A stretch of DNA of 64,000 bases from Anastrepha obliqua (taxonomy: Eukaryota; Arthropoda; Insecta; Diptera; Tephritidae). Where the stretch lies: assembly GCF_027943255.1 (NCBI RefSeq), contig NC_072897.1:18724044-18788043 (forward strand), read 5' to 3'. This document shows positions 24,244 to 34,698 of the stretch, piece after piece. How positions within the stretch are numbered: position 1 is the stretch's first letter; the number at the start of each line of letters is the position of its first letter. Both the position numbers and the translations under genes were made by a program. The notes under the pieces were generated by a model. That model searched no databases. It worked only from the letters and a program-made list of their open reading frames with translations, and was not told the DNA's origin.

Positions 24244-26433
24244 CTAGCAAACCCGGCCCGCTTCGCTGGGCAAAGACATGGTGGGTCCACGTTTTGGCAT
24301 ATATTTCGAGACCCTAGTCATCAATAGGTATGAAAATTACCCCACATTAAAGCACTTATCGACAGCTTTCATTTGATGCCCATATTGCACATCCACAACC
24401 AAAGGTTACCCGGGCCCACGTTTTGACCTATATCTCGAGACCCTAGTCACGGAGCGGCATGAGAAATACTCTGTACTAAAGCATTCACCAACAGCTTTCA
24501 ATTGATATCCATATTGTACAAACACATTCTAGGGTCCACGTGTTGGTCTCTATCTCGGGACCCTAGTCACGGAGCGGCATGAAAAATACTCTGAACTAAA
24601 GCATTCACCAACAGCTTCAATTTGATACCCATATTGTACAAACACATTCTAGGGTCCACGTGTTGGTCTCTATCTCGGGACCCTAGTCACGGAGCCGCAT
24701 GAAAAGTACTCTGAACTAAAGCATTCACCAACAGCTTCCATTTGATACCCATATTGTATATACACATCCGAAGGTTACCCGGGCCCACATTTTGACCTAT
24801 ATCTCGAGACCCCAGTCACGGAGCGGCATGAGAAATACTCTGTGCTAAAGCATTCACCAACAGCTTCCATTTGATACCCATATTGTACAAACACATTCTA
24901 GGGTCCACGTCTTGGTCTCTATCTCGGGACCCTAGTCACGGAGCGGCATGAAAAATACTCTGAACTAAAGCATTCACCAACAGCTTCCATTTGATATTCA
25001 TATTGTACAAACACATTCTAGGGTCCACGTGTTGGTCTCTATCTCGGGACCCTAGTCACGGAGCCGCATGAAGAATACTCTGAACTAAGGCATTCACCAA
25101 CAGCTTCCATTTGATACCCATATTGTATATACACATCCGAAGGTTACCCGGGCCCACATTTTGACCTATATCTCGAGACCCCAGTCACGGAGCGGCATGA
25201 GAAATACTCTGTACTAAAGCATTCACCAACAGCTTCCAATTGATACCCATATTGTACAAACACATTCTAGGGTCCACGTGTTGGTCTCTATGTCGGGACC
25301 CTAGTCACGGAGCCGCACGAAAAATACTCTGAACTAAAGCATTCACCAGCAGCTTCCATTTGATACCCATATTGTATATACACATCCGAAGGTTACCCGG
25401 GCCCACATTTTGACCTATATCTCGAGACCCCAGTCACGGAGCGGCATGAGAAATACTCTGTACTAAAGCATTCACCAACAGCTTCCATTTGATACCCATA
25501 TTGTACAAACACATTCTAGGGTCCACGTGTTGGTCTCTATCTCGGGACCCTAGTCACGGAGCGGCATGAAAAATACTCTGAACTAAAGCATTCACCAACA
25601 GCTTCCATTTGGTACCCATATTGTACAAACACATTCTAGGGTCCACGTGTTGGTCTCTATCTCGGGACCCTAGTCACGGAGCCGCATGAAAAATACTCTG
25701 AACTAAAGCATTCACCAACAGCTTCCATTTGATACACATGTTGTATATACACATCCGAAGGTTACCCGGGCCCACATTTTGACCTATATCTCGAGACCCT
25801 AGTCACGGAGCGGCATGAGAAATACTCTGTACTAAAGCATTCACCAACAGCTTCCATTTGATACCCATATTGTACAAACACATTCTAGGGTCCACGTGTT
25901 GGTCTCTATCTCGGGACCCTAGTCACGGAGCCGCATGAAAAATACTCTGAACTAAAGCATTCACCAACAGCTTCCATTTGATACCCATACTGTACAAACA
26001 CATTCTAGGGTCCACGTGTTGGTCTCTATCTCGGGACCCTAGTCACGGAGCCGCATGAAAAATACTCTGTACTAAAGCATTCACCAACAGCTTCCATTTG
26101 ATACCCATATTGTACAAACACATTCTAGGGTCCACGTTTTGGTCTCTATCTCGAGACCCTAGTCACGGAGCGGCATGAAAAATACTCTGAACTAAAGCAT
26201 TCACCAACAGCTTTCATTTGATACCGATATTGTATATACACATCCGAAGGTTACCCGGGTCCACGTTTTGACCATTTTCCCGGCAATTATTCGAATTTTT
26301 CTCACCTTTAAAACCTTCCATAGACCTCCACGAATAATTCAAGACCAAGATAAGATAAATCCGTTCAGCCATTCTCGAGTTATAAGCGAACATAGGGACA
26401 GATTTTCACATTTATATATATTATATATATAGA
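24244..26433 (-). mobile_element. Helitron private to copy 3
   Basis: On the - strand it begins TCTATATATATAATATAT at 26433 and ends CTAG at 24247-24244, preceded by the GCCCAGCGAAGCGGGCCGGG hairpin. Copies 1 and 2 give the empty site AGATTCAATTGACG (A2331/T2332 and A12039/T12040). The insertion is exactly between these A and T bases, with no duplication or loss. Same family as the private Helitron of copy 2. No transposase genes, so it must have been mobilised by another Helitron. Confidence 0.93.
24284..26275. repeat. Higher-order satellite array in the copy 3 private Helitron
   Basis: Two monomer variants are visible. One of 129 bases opens GGGCCCACATTTTGACC and is followed by a CAAACACATTCTAG junction. 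One of 120 bases has TTGGTCTCTATCTCGGG. The 129-base variants start at 24412, 24781, 25150, 25399 and 25768, spaced 369, 369, 249 and 369. The array is therefore a trimeric higher-order repeat (129+120+120) with one dimer slip. Confidence 0.92.
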
Positions 26434-27306
26434 TTGACGCAAAGATTGTTGCCTGCGGACAAGCCTCGTCGATTGGAATGGGTCCAAATAGTCATCGAAG
26501 TCCGTCGGGTCTTTCGAATATGGGCAGGTAACATTCCTTAATGACCGTTTTACCCTGTGGCAAGAACTCATGATGAACAACGCCCCTGCAATCGAAGAAA
26601 ACGATAAGCAAAACTTTTATATTCGACGGAACTTGGCATGCTTTTTTCGGTCTTTGTTCGTGCGAAAGCTTCCATTCAGATGATTGAGCTTTAGGTTCCA
26701 CGTCATAAGCATAAACTTACGACTCGTCACCAGCTATGACCCTCTGAAGCAAATTTGGGTCGTCCCGGACAGAGTCCAACATCTCATTAGCAATGTTCAT
26801 GCGATGCTGCTTTTGGTCGAAATTGAGCAGTTTTGGTGCGAATTTTGCAGCGACCCGTCTCATGCCCAAATCATTGAAAAAAATCGAATCATACGAGTCA
26901 ATCGATATGTCAAGTGTGATTCGACGATTGGCCAATACCATTTTATTTACCTCATCAATATTTTCGTCTGTTGTTGAAGTGCTCGGGCGTCCGGCACGTT
27001 TTTCGTCTTTCACATTCTCTCGGCCTTCTGATAACATTTTGTACCACAGATAAACGTTGCTTTGGTCCAAAGTAGCTTTTGCGTATGACACAGTCAACTT
27101 TCGGAATGCATCCGCGCACTTAATTTCGTTTTTCACACAAAATTTAATACAGGTTCTTTGATCCATCTTTTTGAATAGGCAAAAATCGACGACGAGCCGA
27201 AGCACGTGCAAGAAAAGCAGCTGCCAACAATTAACAATTAACCGCCACAAAAAAATCGAAATTGCGAAAATTCAAAATTCACGATAATTTTTGAACACAC
27301 CTCTTA

Positions 27307-28131
27307 TGCCGCGATGTGTGAATTCGGTAACCCCGCAAAACTCATACGGCTATGCAAGATGACGTTGTTCAATACCAGCAGCGCCTTTAGAATTGGGGAG
27401 AACCTTTCTGAGCCGTTTGATACTAAAAGAGGATTCAAACAAGGTGACTCGCTGTCGTGAGACTTTTTAACCTGATGTTGGAAAGGATCGTACGAGCCGC
27501 AGAACTTAATCGCTCAGGCCCAATTTTTTATAAGAGCGTACAATTGTTGGCGAATGCCGATGATATTGACATCATTGAGTAGTAAAGTCCTCTCTCGACG
27601 AACAAAACTAACACTCTACAAGACTCTCCTTATACGTATGGCGCAGAAGCGTGGACGATGACGATGTCCGATGTGGCGTCGCTTGGAGTGTTTCAGAGAA
27701 AGATTCTGTGGAAGACTCTTAAACGTTTGCACGTTGGCGACGGCGAATATCGCAGACGATGGAACGATGAGCTGAATGAGCTTTACGACGGCATAGACAT
27801 AGCGCAGCGAATAAAGATCCATCGGTTACGTTGGCTGGGCCAAGTCGTCCGGATGGATACAAACGCTTCGGATCTGAAAGTATTCGATGCGATACCAGCT
27901 GATGGTAGCAGAGGAAGAGGAAGGCCTCCTCTGCGTTGGAAAGATCAGGTGAAGAAGACTTGACTTCACTTGGTGTGTCCAATTAGCGCCAGTTAGCGCG
28001 AGAAAGAAACGACTGTGGCGCTTTATTAAAATCGGCCAAAGTCGCGTAAGTAGTTATCGTGCCAATTAAGAAAAGAAATAAGTGGATTCATAAAGCTAAG
28101 TTTGAACAAAAAAAGTGTTTTCTTTTTTAGG
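27307..28131 (+). pseudogene. RTE-like element, 3' half (copy 3)
   Basis: Same fragment; the open C-terminal frame lies at 27658-27963 and has one His to Gln change in the RWLGHVV motif. Confidence 0.85.
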
Positions 28132-29004
28132 TCCGGGACTTTTTAGCCCATGTGTTACGTTACGTTGCGCGTACTTGACTTAAGGCACCATTTCTGTTGT
28201 ACTATACCATATTACCATTACCCCGTACAGAGTTTCTCACAAAACAAATAACAACTTTTGAAATAAAAAAATGCGACTTCACAGGTTGATTAAATTGTTC
28301 ATTAAAAATGTGTGTATATTTGTGAAAAGAAACAAAATATTTATACCATAGAGAAGAGTGTAAGAACATGTGCAAATGAAAAATTTGTAAACAAAACGTG
28401 CCTAGCGTAAAATTCAAAAATGTCATTTGGATAACATATACAACAACCAGAAGTAGTTACTGTTGTACAAAACGAAAATAAAAAGGGGCAATTAAAATTC
28501 CCGCACTTATCGATTTTTATAAATATTTACCAGTAAGAACTATCTTGCTATTACAAAATAACGATTCCCCAAAAACAGATTGTTTCAATTCTAGGGTAAC
28601 ATATACTAATAGTATTGTAAGTCACTCTCAGTACTACTAGTTTGGCGATTATTTCACCGTTCGCAGGGCTCATCCAAACAAATATCTGCTAAAAATTATG
28701 AGTTGAAAAATAAAAACTTTCAGTGCGATTTTGAATTATTTTTAATTGAAATAAACTATACCTTTTGTATTTCCATCCGTCATTGCCATACCGGTCGGCT
28801 TTATCCGCATCAAAACATGTTCACCTGTATCCTTTCCCATTATACACAATATGATTCTCACCGAGCCTATCTTGTGTTGGCATTCTTAGTAAATCCAATG
28901 TGTTTAATAATTCAGTTAGGTAGTCCTCTTCCCCTGGATCAAGAACACAATCAACCGATTTATACGAATGCAACTGACCAGAAACTTTACTATGAGTTGA
29001 TACA

Positions 29005-29932
29005 GAGCCGCCATCTATTGTTACGGATTTGAATTAGGTATTATTTGAAGAATGGTAACACTTAGCTGTCATCTGATTTGACAGAAAATTAGTTTTATTC
29101 TTCCGCTGAATGAAAATGGTTGTGTATACGCTCAAAGAACGCTGGGAAATATTGCGACATTACTTTGAAAATCATGGTAATGTTGCAGAATGTGTACGAA
29201 AATTACGTACGGCAATCGGAAGAAGAAAAGCACCGAATGAAGCGTATGTTAACAAGAAAAATTGCCGCATTTGGGGCTCAGAAAACCCGCACGCACTCGA
29301 AGAAAAGCCGATGCATTCACAACGAGTCACTGTTTGGTGCGGATTTTGGTCGAGAGGCATCATTGGTCCATTTTTCTTCGAAAATGAGCGAGGAGTGGCC
29401 GTAACCGTCAATGGAGAGCGTTACCGGGCCATGTTGAACGCATTTTTGTTCCGAGAAATTGAAGAGGAGGATATTGGTGGCATTTGGTTCCAACAAGATG
29501 GCGTTACTTGCCACACAGCGAACGCTACGATCAATCTTTTACGCACTGTCTTCGAAGATCGCATTATCAGCCGAAATTCTGATATCGTTTGGCCGCCTCG
29601 GAGCTGCGATTTGACGCCGTTGGATTATTATCTTTGGAGTGCCGTCAAAGACCAGTGTTATCCCAACAAACCAGCAACAATTGATGCACTGAAGACCAAC
29701 ATACGCGATGTTATAGCTGAAATACAGCCGCATACAATCGAAAATGTGTTGAAAAATTGGACCGATCGTATGGGATGGTGCATGGCTAGCCGAGGCAGCC
29801 AAATGAATGAAATTGTATTCCATCATTAACCGAAAGGATTATACTTCAAAATAAAAAAAACAGTTTGGAAAAATATTGAGTAGTTTCTTTTTTATAGCAT
29901 TTTCAATTCCGTAAAGTTATATGGCGGACCCT
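29005..29932 (+). mobile_element. Internally deleted Tc-type transposon (copy 3, frame open)
   Basis: Same as copy 2 with the frame at 29110-29829. Small changes occur in the N-terminal part (Gln to Lys, Met to Ile). Confidence 0.85.
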
Positions 29933-30299
29933 TTATAAACGTTTAAATGAAGCGAATAAGGCAAACTTTTCCGCGTAAAAAGCTTGTATCCTGAGCAATG
30001 AGTAATCATTTCATTTAGATTTTTGAACTGCGACTCTTTTACATCATATTACCAAATGCAGGATTGCCATTTTCACCATTTTAACCACTTGACGCTACTG
30101 TGTTTCTCACAAAATGCAACAAAAAAGATCAAGTTTTTTATTTCGTAATTAATATGTTGATATTGCTTAAAATAAAAATAATTCAAGATAGAACAAAAAA
30201 TAGTTATGTATATTATTTCAATATACTTATATTTATATGTACTAAATGTAAGTACATATATAAGAACATCTGAGTATTTTAATTTTGCTTTATAAAATA

Positions 30300-31518
30300 C
30301 TAGCAAACCCGGCCCCCTTCGCTGGGCACACTAAAATAGAATAGATATGGTTTAGAACAGAAAATATATGAATTTCATATTATTTATTTCTTTATTCTTT
30401 ATTCAAGCGCTTTGGCATAAACAATATTTTTTGTTTTTCTATTTGTTTTTGAGTAAATATAAAATATAAATTGAAAATCGGGAAAAATGAAGATTGCTTT
30501 TAAATTTCAAATCAACGCATATGAATAAACAGTCGTCTTTTTTCCTGATCATCCATGAATTTTTCGTTTCAATTTATATGTTTTATTAAGCATTGGAGCT
30601 TTTTTAACCATTATCCATTTATATTTATCAAAAAATCGTAAGAAATTATTCACTGTTCCAAAATCCACTCCAAAAAAATTCACAAACAATTTTTACATGT
30701 TGCACTTACGTTTTTTCCTTATGGCATCCAAATCAGAAAGAAATATTGACACATTGTAACTCACACTGTCAATTTGACAGTTCAGTTCCGCCCCAAGCGT
30801 TAAAAAAGTAAGCGACATTATGGCTGGTTCAAAAGAACGCTGTACCCGTTGCCAGTGCTCCGAATTACAACCAAACTTTACGAAACCCATTTTCAAAACT
30901 TACTTAACAATGTGCATAAGTTTGGTTTAATTCGGTGCAAAGACACGGCGGGTCCACGTTTTGGCATATATTTCGAGACCTAGTCATCAATAGGTATGAA
31001 AATTACCCCGTATTAAAGCACTTATCAACAGCTTTCATTTGATACCCATATTGTACATACACAACCAAAGGTTACCCGGGTCCACGTTTTGACCTATATC
31101 TCGAGACCCCAGTCACGGAGCGGCATGAAAAATACTCTGTACTAAACATTCACCAACAGCTTCAATTTGATATCCATATTGTACAAACACATTCTAGGGT
31201 CCACGTTTTTGTCTCTATCTCGAGACCCTAGTCACGGAGCGGCATGAAAAATACTCTGGACTAAAGCATTTACCAACAGCTTTCATTTGATACCCATATT
31301 GTACATACACAACCAAAGGTTACGCGGGTCCACGTTTTGGACCTATATCTCGAGCCCTATTTCCAAAATAAAATATAATCCATGTTACTCGTGGATGATG
31401 TAGCTTTCGAATGGTGAAAGAATTTTTAAAATCGGTCCAGTAGTTTTTGAGCCTATTCATAACAACCAACCAAACAAACAAACAAACAAAGTTTTCCTCT
31501 TTATAATATTAGTATAGA
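30300..31518 (-). mobile_element. Non-autonomous Helitron with satellite array (copy 3, shortest)
   Basis: Same Helitron, 1219 bases, with few satellite monomers left. Its 5' terminus (TC on the - strand at 31518-31517) is also the right edge of the triplicated region. Confidence 0.85.
30898..31360. repeat. Helitron-borne satellite array (copy 3, contracted)
   Basis: Only about four monomers remain, against about ten in copy 1. Confidence 0.85.
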
Positions 31519-32802
31519 TTATACAAGAGAAGAAACCGTATGCAGAAGCCGGTATGCATGACAAGTAGCGATTGGCAAGCACGATTCGCTCATGTGTAGT
31601 ACGTTATATGTACAAACATGTCGAAACTTGCTGTAGCACTTGGGTTGATGCGTTAGAGTATGTCGACCGAGCACGAGCGCTGTTCACTCAAAATCATTCA
31701 GCGGTTGAAATCCAGACGGTCAATTAGCTCCACTTTTCGAGTTGGACGTGGTCAGCGGATAAATCAGCTATTACTAGAAACCATCAAAAGTAGTTTACAA
31801 AGCCGCGTAAGTGTGTAAATTCACCCGATTCATTGTGTTAGTCACCGACGTAGACGCAGTCCCCTGTCAACTGTTACGATCAGACTAATGAGAGCCCCAT
31901 GTAAATGAAAAATTACTTCCCTTCCGTACCGTAGTATCGTAGATTTTATCGCAGGATTTTTGAAAATTCCCGTAGAACCGTGTCAGCTAATTGCTCTCTC
32001 ACCACACAGTACATTTACATAATAAACTTGGAAAAATTTTAATTTTTGTTAAAATAACTTAAAAAAAATGTTTATAATGCTAATTATAGATAAATGAACT
32101 ATTTGCATTTGTTGGTTTTTGGCTTTGGTTTATTAAACAATGAAATATTGTAACTGATATCGCGGATGTGTGAAAAGTGTGTAAGCAAAAATATCAATAG
32201 CAACATTGTGTAGATACAACCAGACACATACACACACAAACTGATGTATTGTGTAAATATACATATAACTTTTTCATCAGAACGTCGACACTTTTTTAAT
32301 GCTGGAGCGGTAACAATTGAACCGTTCCAAATTGCATTTTGCTTTGCATTTGTACAAATTTCTTGAATACAACAATCGGTGTGTATCGAGTACCGATTTG
32401 CATTTCATACGTTATCGACCCGTATAAAATAGCCATATGGCTTAGTGACCGAAATAATAGCCACATAACATAATTTACAATGTCCGGAAAAGAAGTATAT
32501 GCAGATAAATAAAAGGCTGTCGAAAGAAGCTTATTTTTACACCAAAAAGAAAAAGCGGTCCGTTCGAGAAAAATGACCCGTGAAGTGGAAGTAGATACAT
32601 TGGGTACACTGCACTTAAATTTATGTATACTGATGTTTCACTTTCACTATTCATGAATTTACTATTAAAAGCTGAAAGTAATATACCTCCCAGCTCTACA
32701 GCTGCCGCTAATCGCTGCGCCACGGCCCCCCAAGGTACAAACGCAGTCTTAGCGCCAGTCAATGTGGGGGCCACAGATAGATCGTGGATCGAAAACATAA
32801 GA
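31519..32802. other. Non-coding DNA after the triplication
   Basis: First single-copy DNA after the array. No recognised gene. Around 32690-32760 the - strand carries a TGGCGCAGCGATTAGCGGC stretch like a tRNA A box, but no B box follows, so it is at most a SINE or tRNA remnant. Confidence 0.5.
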
Positions 32803-33584
32803 CAAGTGTTTTGCGTTTTCGGCGATTTTCTGCTATCGAAAAAAGTGGATCAAAGAAGTTGCGTAAAATTTTGTTTAAAAAATGGAATTAAGTGCTCAGA
32901 AACACTTGAAATGTTGACGGTGGCATACGGTGAAAGTACTCTGAGTCAAAAAAATGATTACAAGTGGTACAAGCATTTCAGAGAAGGTCGAGAAGATGTG
33001 AACGACGACGCTAGCTCTGAACGCACCAGCACATCAACAACAAATGAAAATTTTGAGAAAGTGAAGAAAATTGTTATAGAGAATCGTCGAGTCACAACTA
33101 GAGAAATTGCTGAGAATGTCGGCATATCGGTTGGCTCATGTCAAGCAATCTTTTCGGAAATTTTGGGCATGAAGCGTGTGGCAGCGAAGTTCGTTCCAAA
33201 ATTGCTGAATTTCTACCAAAAACAACGTCGCATGAGCATCGCTCAGGAATGGTTGAATGACGCCAACGTTGATCTAGATTTGCTTAAAAGGGTCATAACT
33301 GGTGACGAATCATGGGTATGGATATATGACATCGAAACCAAAGGCCAATAGTCCCAATGGAAGAGTCAAGGAAAGCCTAGAGTCGATAGCAGAAAATCAC
33401 CGAACACGCAAAACACTTGTCTTATTTATGCCCCTCACAAACAAACTAAACGTGCCATATTACTGAAACCGTGAACATATCTACAAGACGAGTGTACCAA
33501 CATAAAAAAATTAAAATCGAAAGTCGAATGTCAAACGTACATCGCAAAATTTGAAAATTTGCTTTATTTTTTGAACACACCTCG
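32803..33584 (+). pseudogene. Deleted mariner M3
   Basis: The frame ending at 33351 contains a mariner N-terminal half related to M2: DQRSCVKFCLKNGIKCSETL, STSTTNENFEKVKKI, SEILGMKRVAAKFVPKLLNF, and RVITGDESWVWIYD (first catalytic Asp). A stop and loss of the second and third catalytic blocks follow. The 3' end is a terminal repeat GAACACACCTCG directly followed by TA (33585-33586), matching M2 ends. No 5' terminal repeat is visible; the frame upstream of about 32803 belongs to other sequence. Confidence 0.82.
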
Positions 33585-33586
33585 TA

Positions 33587-34054
33587 TATATGTAAGTATT
33601 TCGCATCAATACGGAGCAACTTGCAATCTCGAAATCAGCCTGTAATTTTAAAGGTTTATTTGGCTCATACGACGTATTTTTTTTAATAAATTGTGTTTGG
33701 TGATATAAGCTCAATTCTCAGCGCAATGATCAGATGTGAATTAAGTTAGCTATAAGCTCTCTGAGTGGGTGAGGCCTAAACCATTTTTAGAGATAACCTC
33801 ACATATGTTTCACTAGATGCACTTTAAAATGGAAAGTTGCTTAATTTTGTGATTTAAATTTCAGAAAAATAACTAAAGACTACTTTTGTATTGGTACTGC
33901 TAACCAACATGTTACATCGTCCGTATTAGTACGGAAATTTAGGTTTATGCCTGCTGGTGGAATTGTCAGCGGCGTCCTGAACCTAATCTAATAGAAAACG
34001 CTTTAACGGTCCGTCTAACCATGTTTAATTAAAACTTACCGTTTAAAATTTTAG
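33587..34054. other. Cadps intron
   Basis: AT-rich with no recognised gene, ending in a pyrimidine-rich tract and the acceptor TTTTAG at 34049-34054. Confidence 0.6.
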
Positions 34055-34286
34055 ATCATTGCCGGAAATTGATGGCCTAAGCAAGGAAACAGTTCTCACA
34101 TCCTGGATGGCAAAATTTGACATTATACTTAAAGGTACCGGCGAAGAAGACTCAAAACGACCCCCACGAATGCAACAATCTCTGAACAGTGAATTGATCT
34201 TGTCAAAGGAGCAATTATATGATATGTTCCAACAGATAGTAAGCGTTAAAAAATTTGAACATCAAATACTTTTTAACGCATTAATG
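34055..34286 (+). CDS. Cadps: Cadps/CAPS exon (calcium-dependent secretion activator)
   Basis: The exon is bounded by TTTTAG before 34055 and GTAAGT after 34286. It encodes [20 protein letters not shown] followed by [20 protein letters not shown] and ends FNALM. From memory this matches the strongly conserved N-terminal third of CAPS upstream of the C2 domain. CAPS is a cytosolic and membrane-associated priming factor for dense-core vesicle exocytosis in neurons and endocrine cells. The first base completes a codon begun in an upstream exon that is not visible, so the triplicated transposon array probably lies in the preceding intron. The exon ends in phase 0. Confidence 0.93.
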
Positions 34287-34370
34287 GTAAGTAAGGCAAT
34301 TATATAAAACATAATATTAATAAGAAAAGAAGCGAGACGCATCACGATAAAACGTACAATAACATAACAG

Positions 34371-34621
34371 CTGGATTCAGCCGATGAACAAGCAGCCGCA
34401 ATTCGTCGCGAGCTAGACGGCAGAATGCAGCGAGTTAGTGAAATGGAAAAAAACCGAAAATTGATGCCTAAGTTTGTGCTTAAGGAGATGGAATCTCTTT
34501 ATGTTGAAGAGTTAAAATCGTCTATAAATCTATTGATGGCGAATTTGGAATCTTTACCAGTATCTAAAGGAAATATGGATAGCAAGTACGGATTACAAAA
34601 GCTCAAACGCTATAATCATAG
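34371..34621 (+). CDS. Cadps: Cadps/CAPS exon
   Basis: Acceptor CAG precedes 34371 and a GT donor follows 34621. The translation continues exactly from the previous exon: [20 protein letters not shown], then [40 protein letters not shown] and LQKLKRYNH. The intron to the previous exon is only 84 bases. The exon ends after two bases of a codon (AG), to be completed by either the microexon or the exon at 37217. Confidence 0.93.
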
Positions 34622-34683
34622 GTACTAATTTTTTTGGTTACAAAATGGGAAAGTTAACAAAATATATTTTTATTTTATTGCAG

Positions 34684-34698
34684 CACTCCATCATTTCT
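34684..34698 (+). CDS. Cadps: Putative 15-base Cadps microexon
   Basis: A TTTTATTTTATTGCAG tract is followed by 15 bases and GTAAGT. Joined to the previous exon it reads NHSTPSFL and leaves the phase unchanged, so it can be included or skipped. I infer an alternative microexon from splice signals and phase only; without transcripts it could be fortuitous. Confidence 0.5.

Larger units (their letters stand above)
23817..26512 (+). pseudogene. Tc-type N-terminal fragment inside M2 (copy 3), interrupted by a Helitron
   Basis: Same fragment. The Helitron at 24244-26433 sits between the FPYKIQ and LTQRLL codons, so the fragment resumes at 26434. Confidence 0.75.
23419..27304 (-). mobile_element. 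Mariner M2 (copy 3), split by a Helitron
   Basis: Same mariner, here enlarged by a Helitron at 24244-26433. A deletion of about 26 bases near 27232 shortens the 5' leader of its transposase frame relative to copies 1 and 2. Confidence 0.9.
21913..31518. repeat. Composite tandem unit, copy 3 (ends at a Helitron terminus)
   Basis: Third copy, 9606 bases. It carries a private 2190-base Helitron (24244-26433), a resident Helitron shortened to 1219 bases (30300-31518), and a deletion of about 26 bases near 27232. Sequence identity to the other copies stops exactly at the Helitron end (31518). The non-LTR fragment that follows the Helitron in copies 1 and 2 is absent and unrelated DNA begins. Confidence 0.93.

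Noticed and set aside
24284..26275. Regular repeats resembling a CRISPR array
   Set aside because: Units of 120-129 bases with no unique spacers, inside a Helitron in a eukaryotic genome.
32690..32760. tRNA-like A box on the - strand
   Set aside because: No B box, no cloverleaf and no 3' end; not enough to call a tRNA or SINE.
32475..32798. 107-codon - strand frame next to mariner M3
   Set aside because: Antisense to the M3-linked frame, no homology recognised.
32623..32802. Codons upstream of the M3 mariner domain as a Cadps exon or host-transposase fusion
   Set aside because: No match to CAPS sequence that I know and no supporting splice signals; more likely chance extension of the mariner frame.
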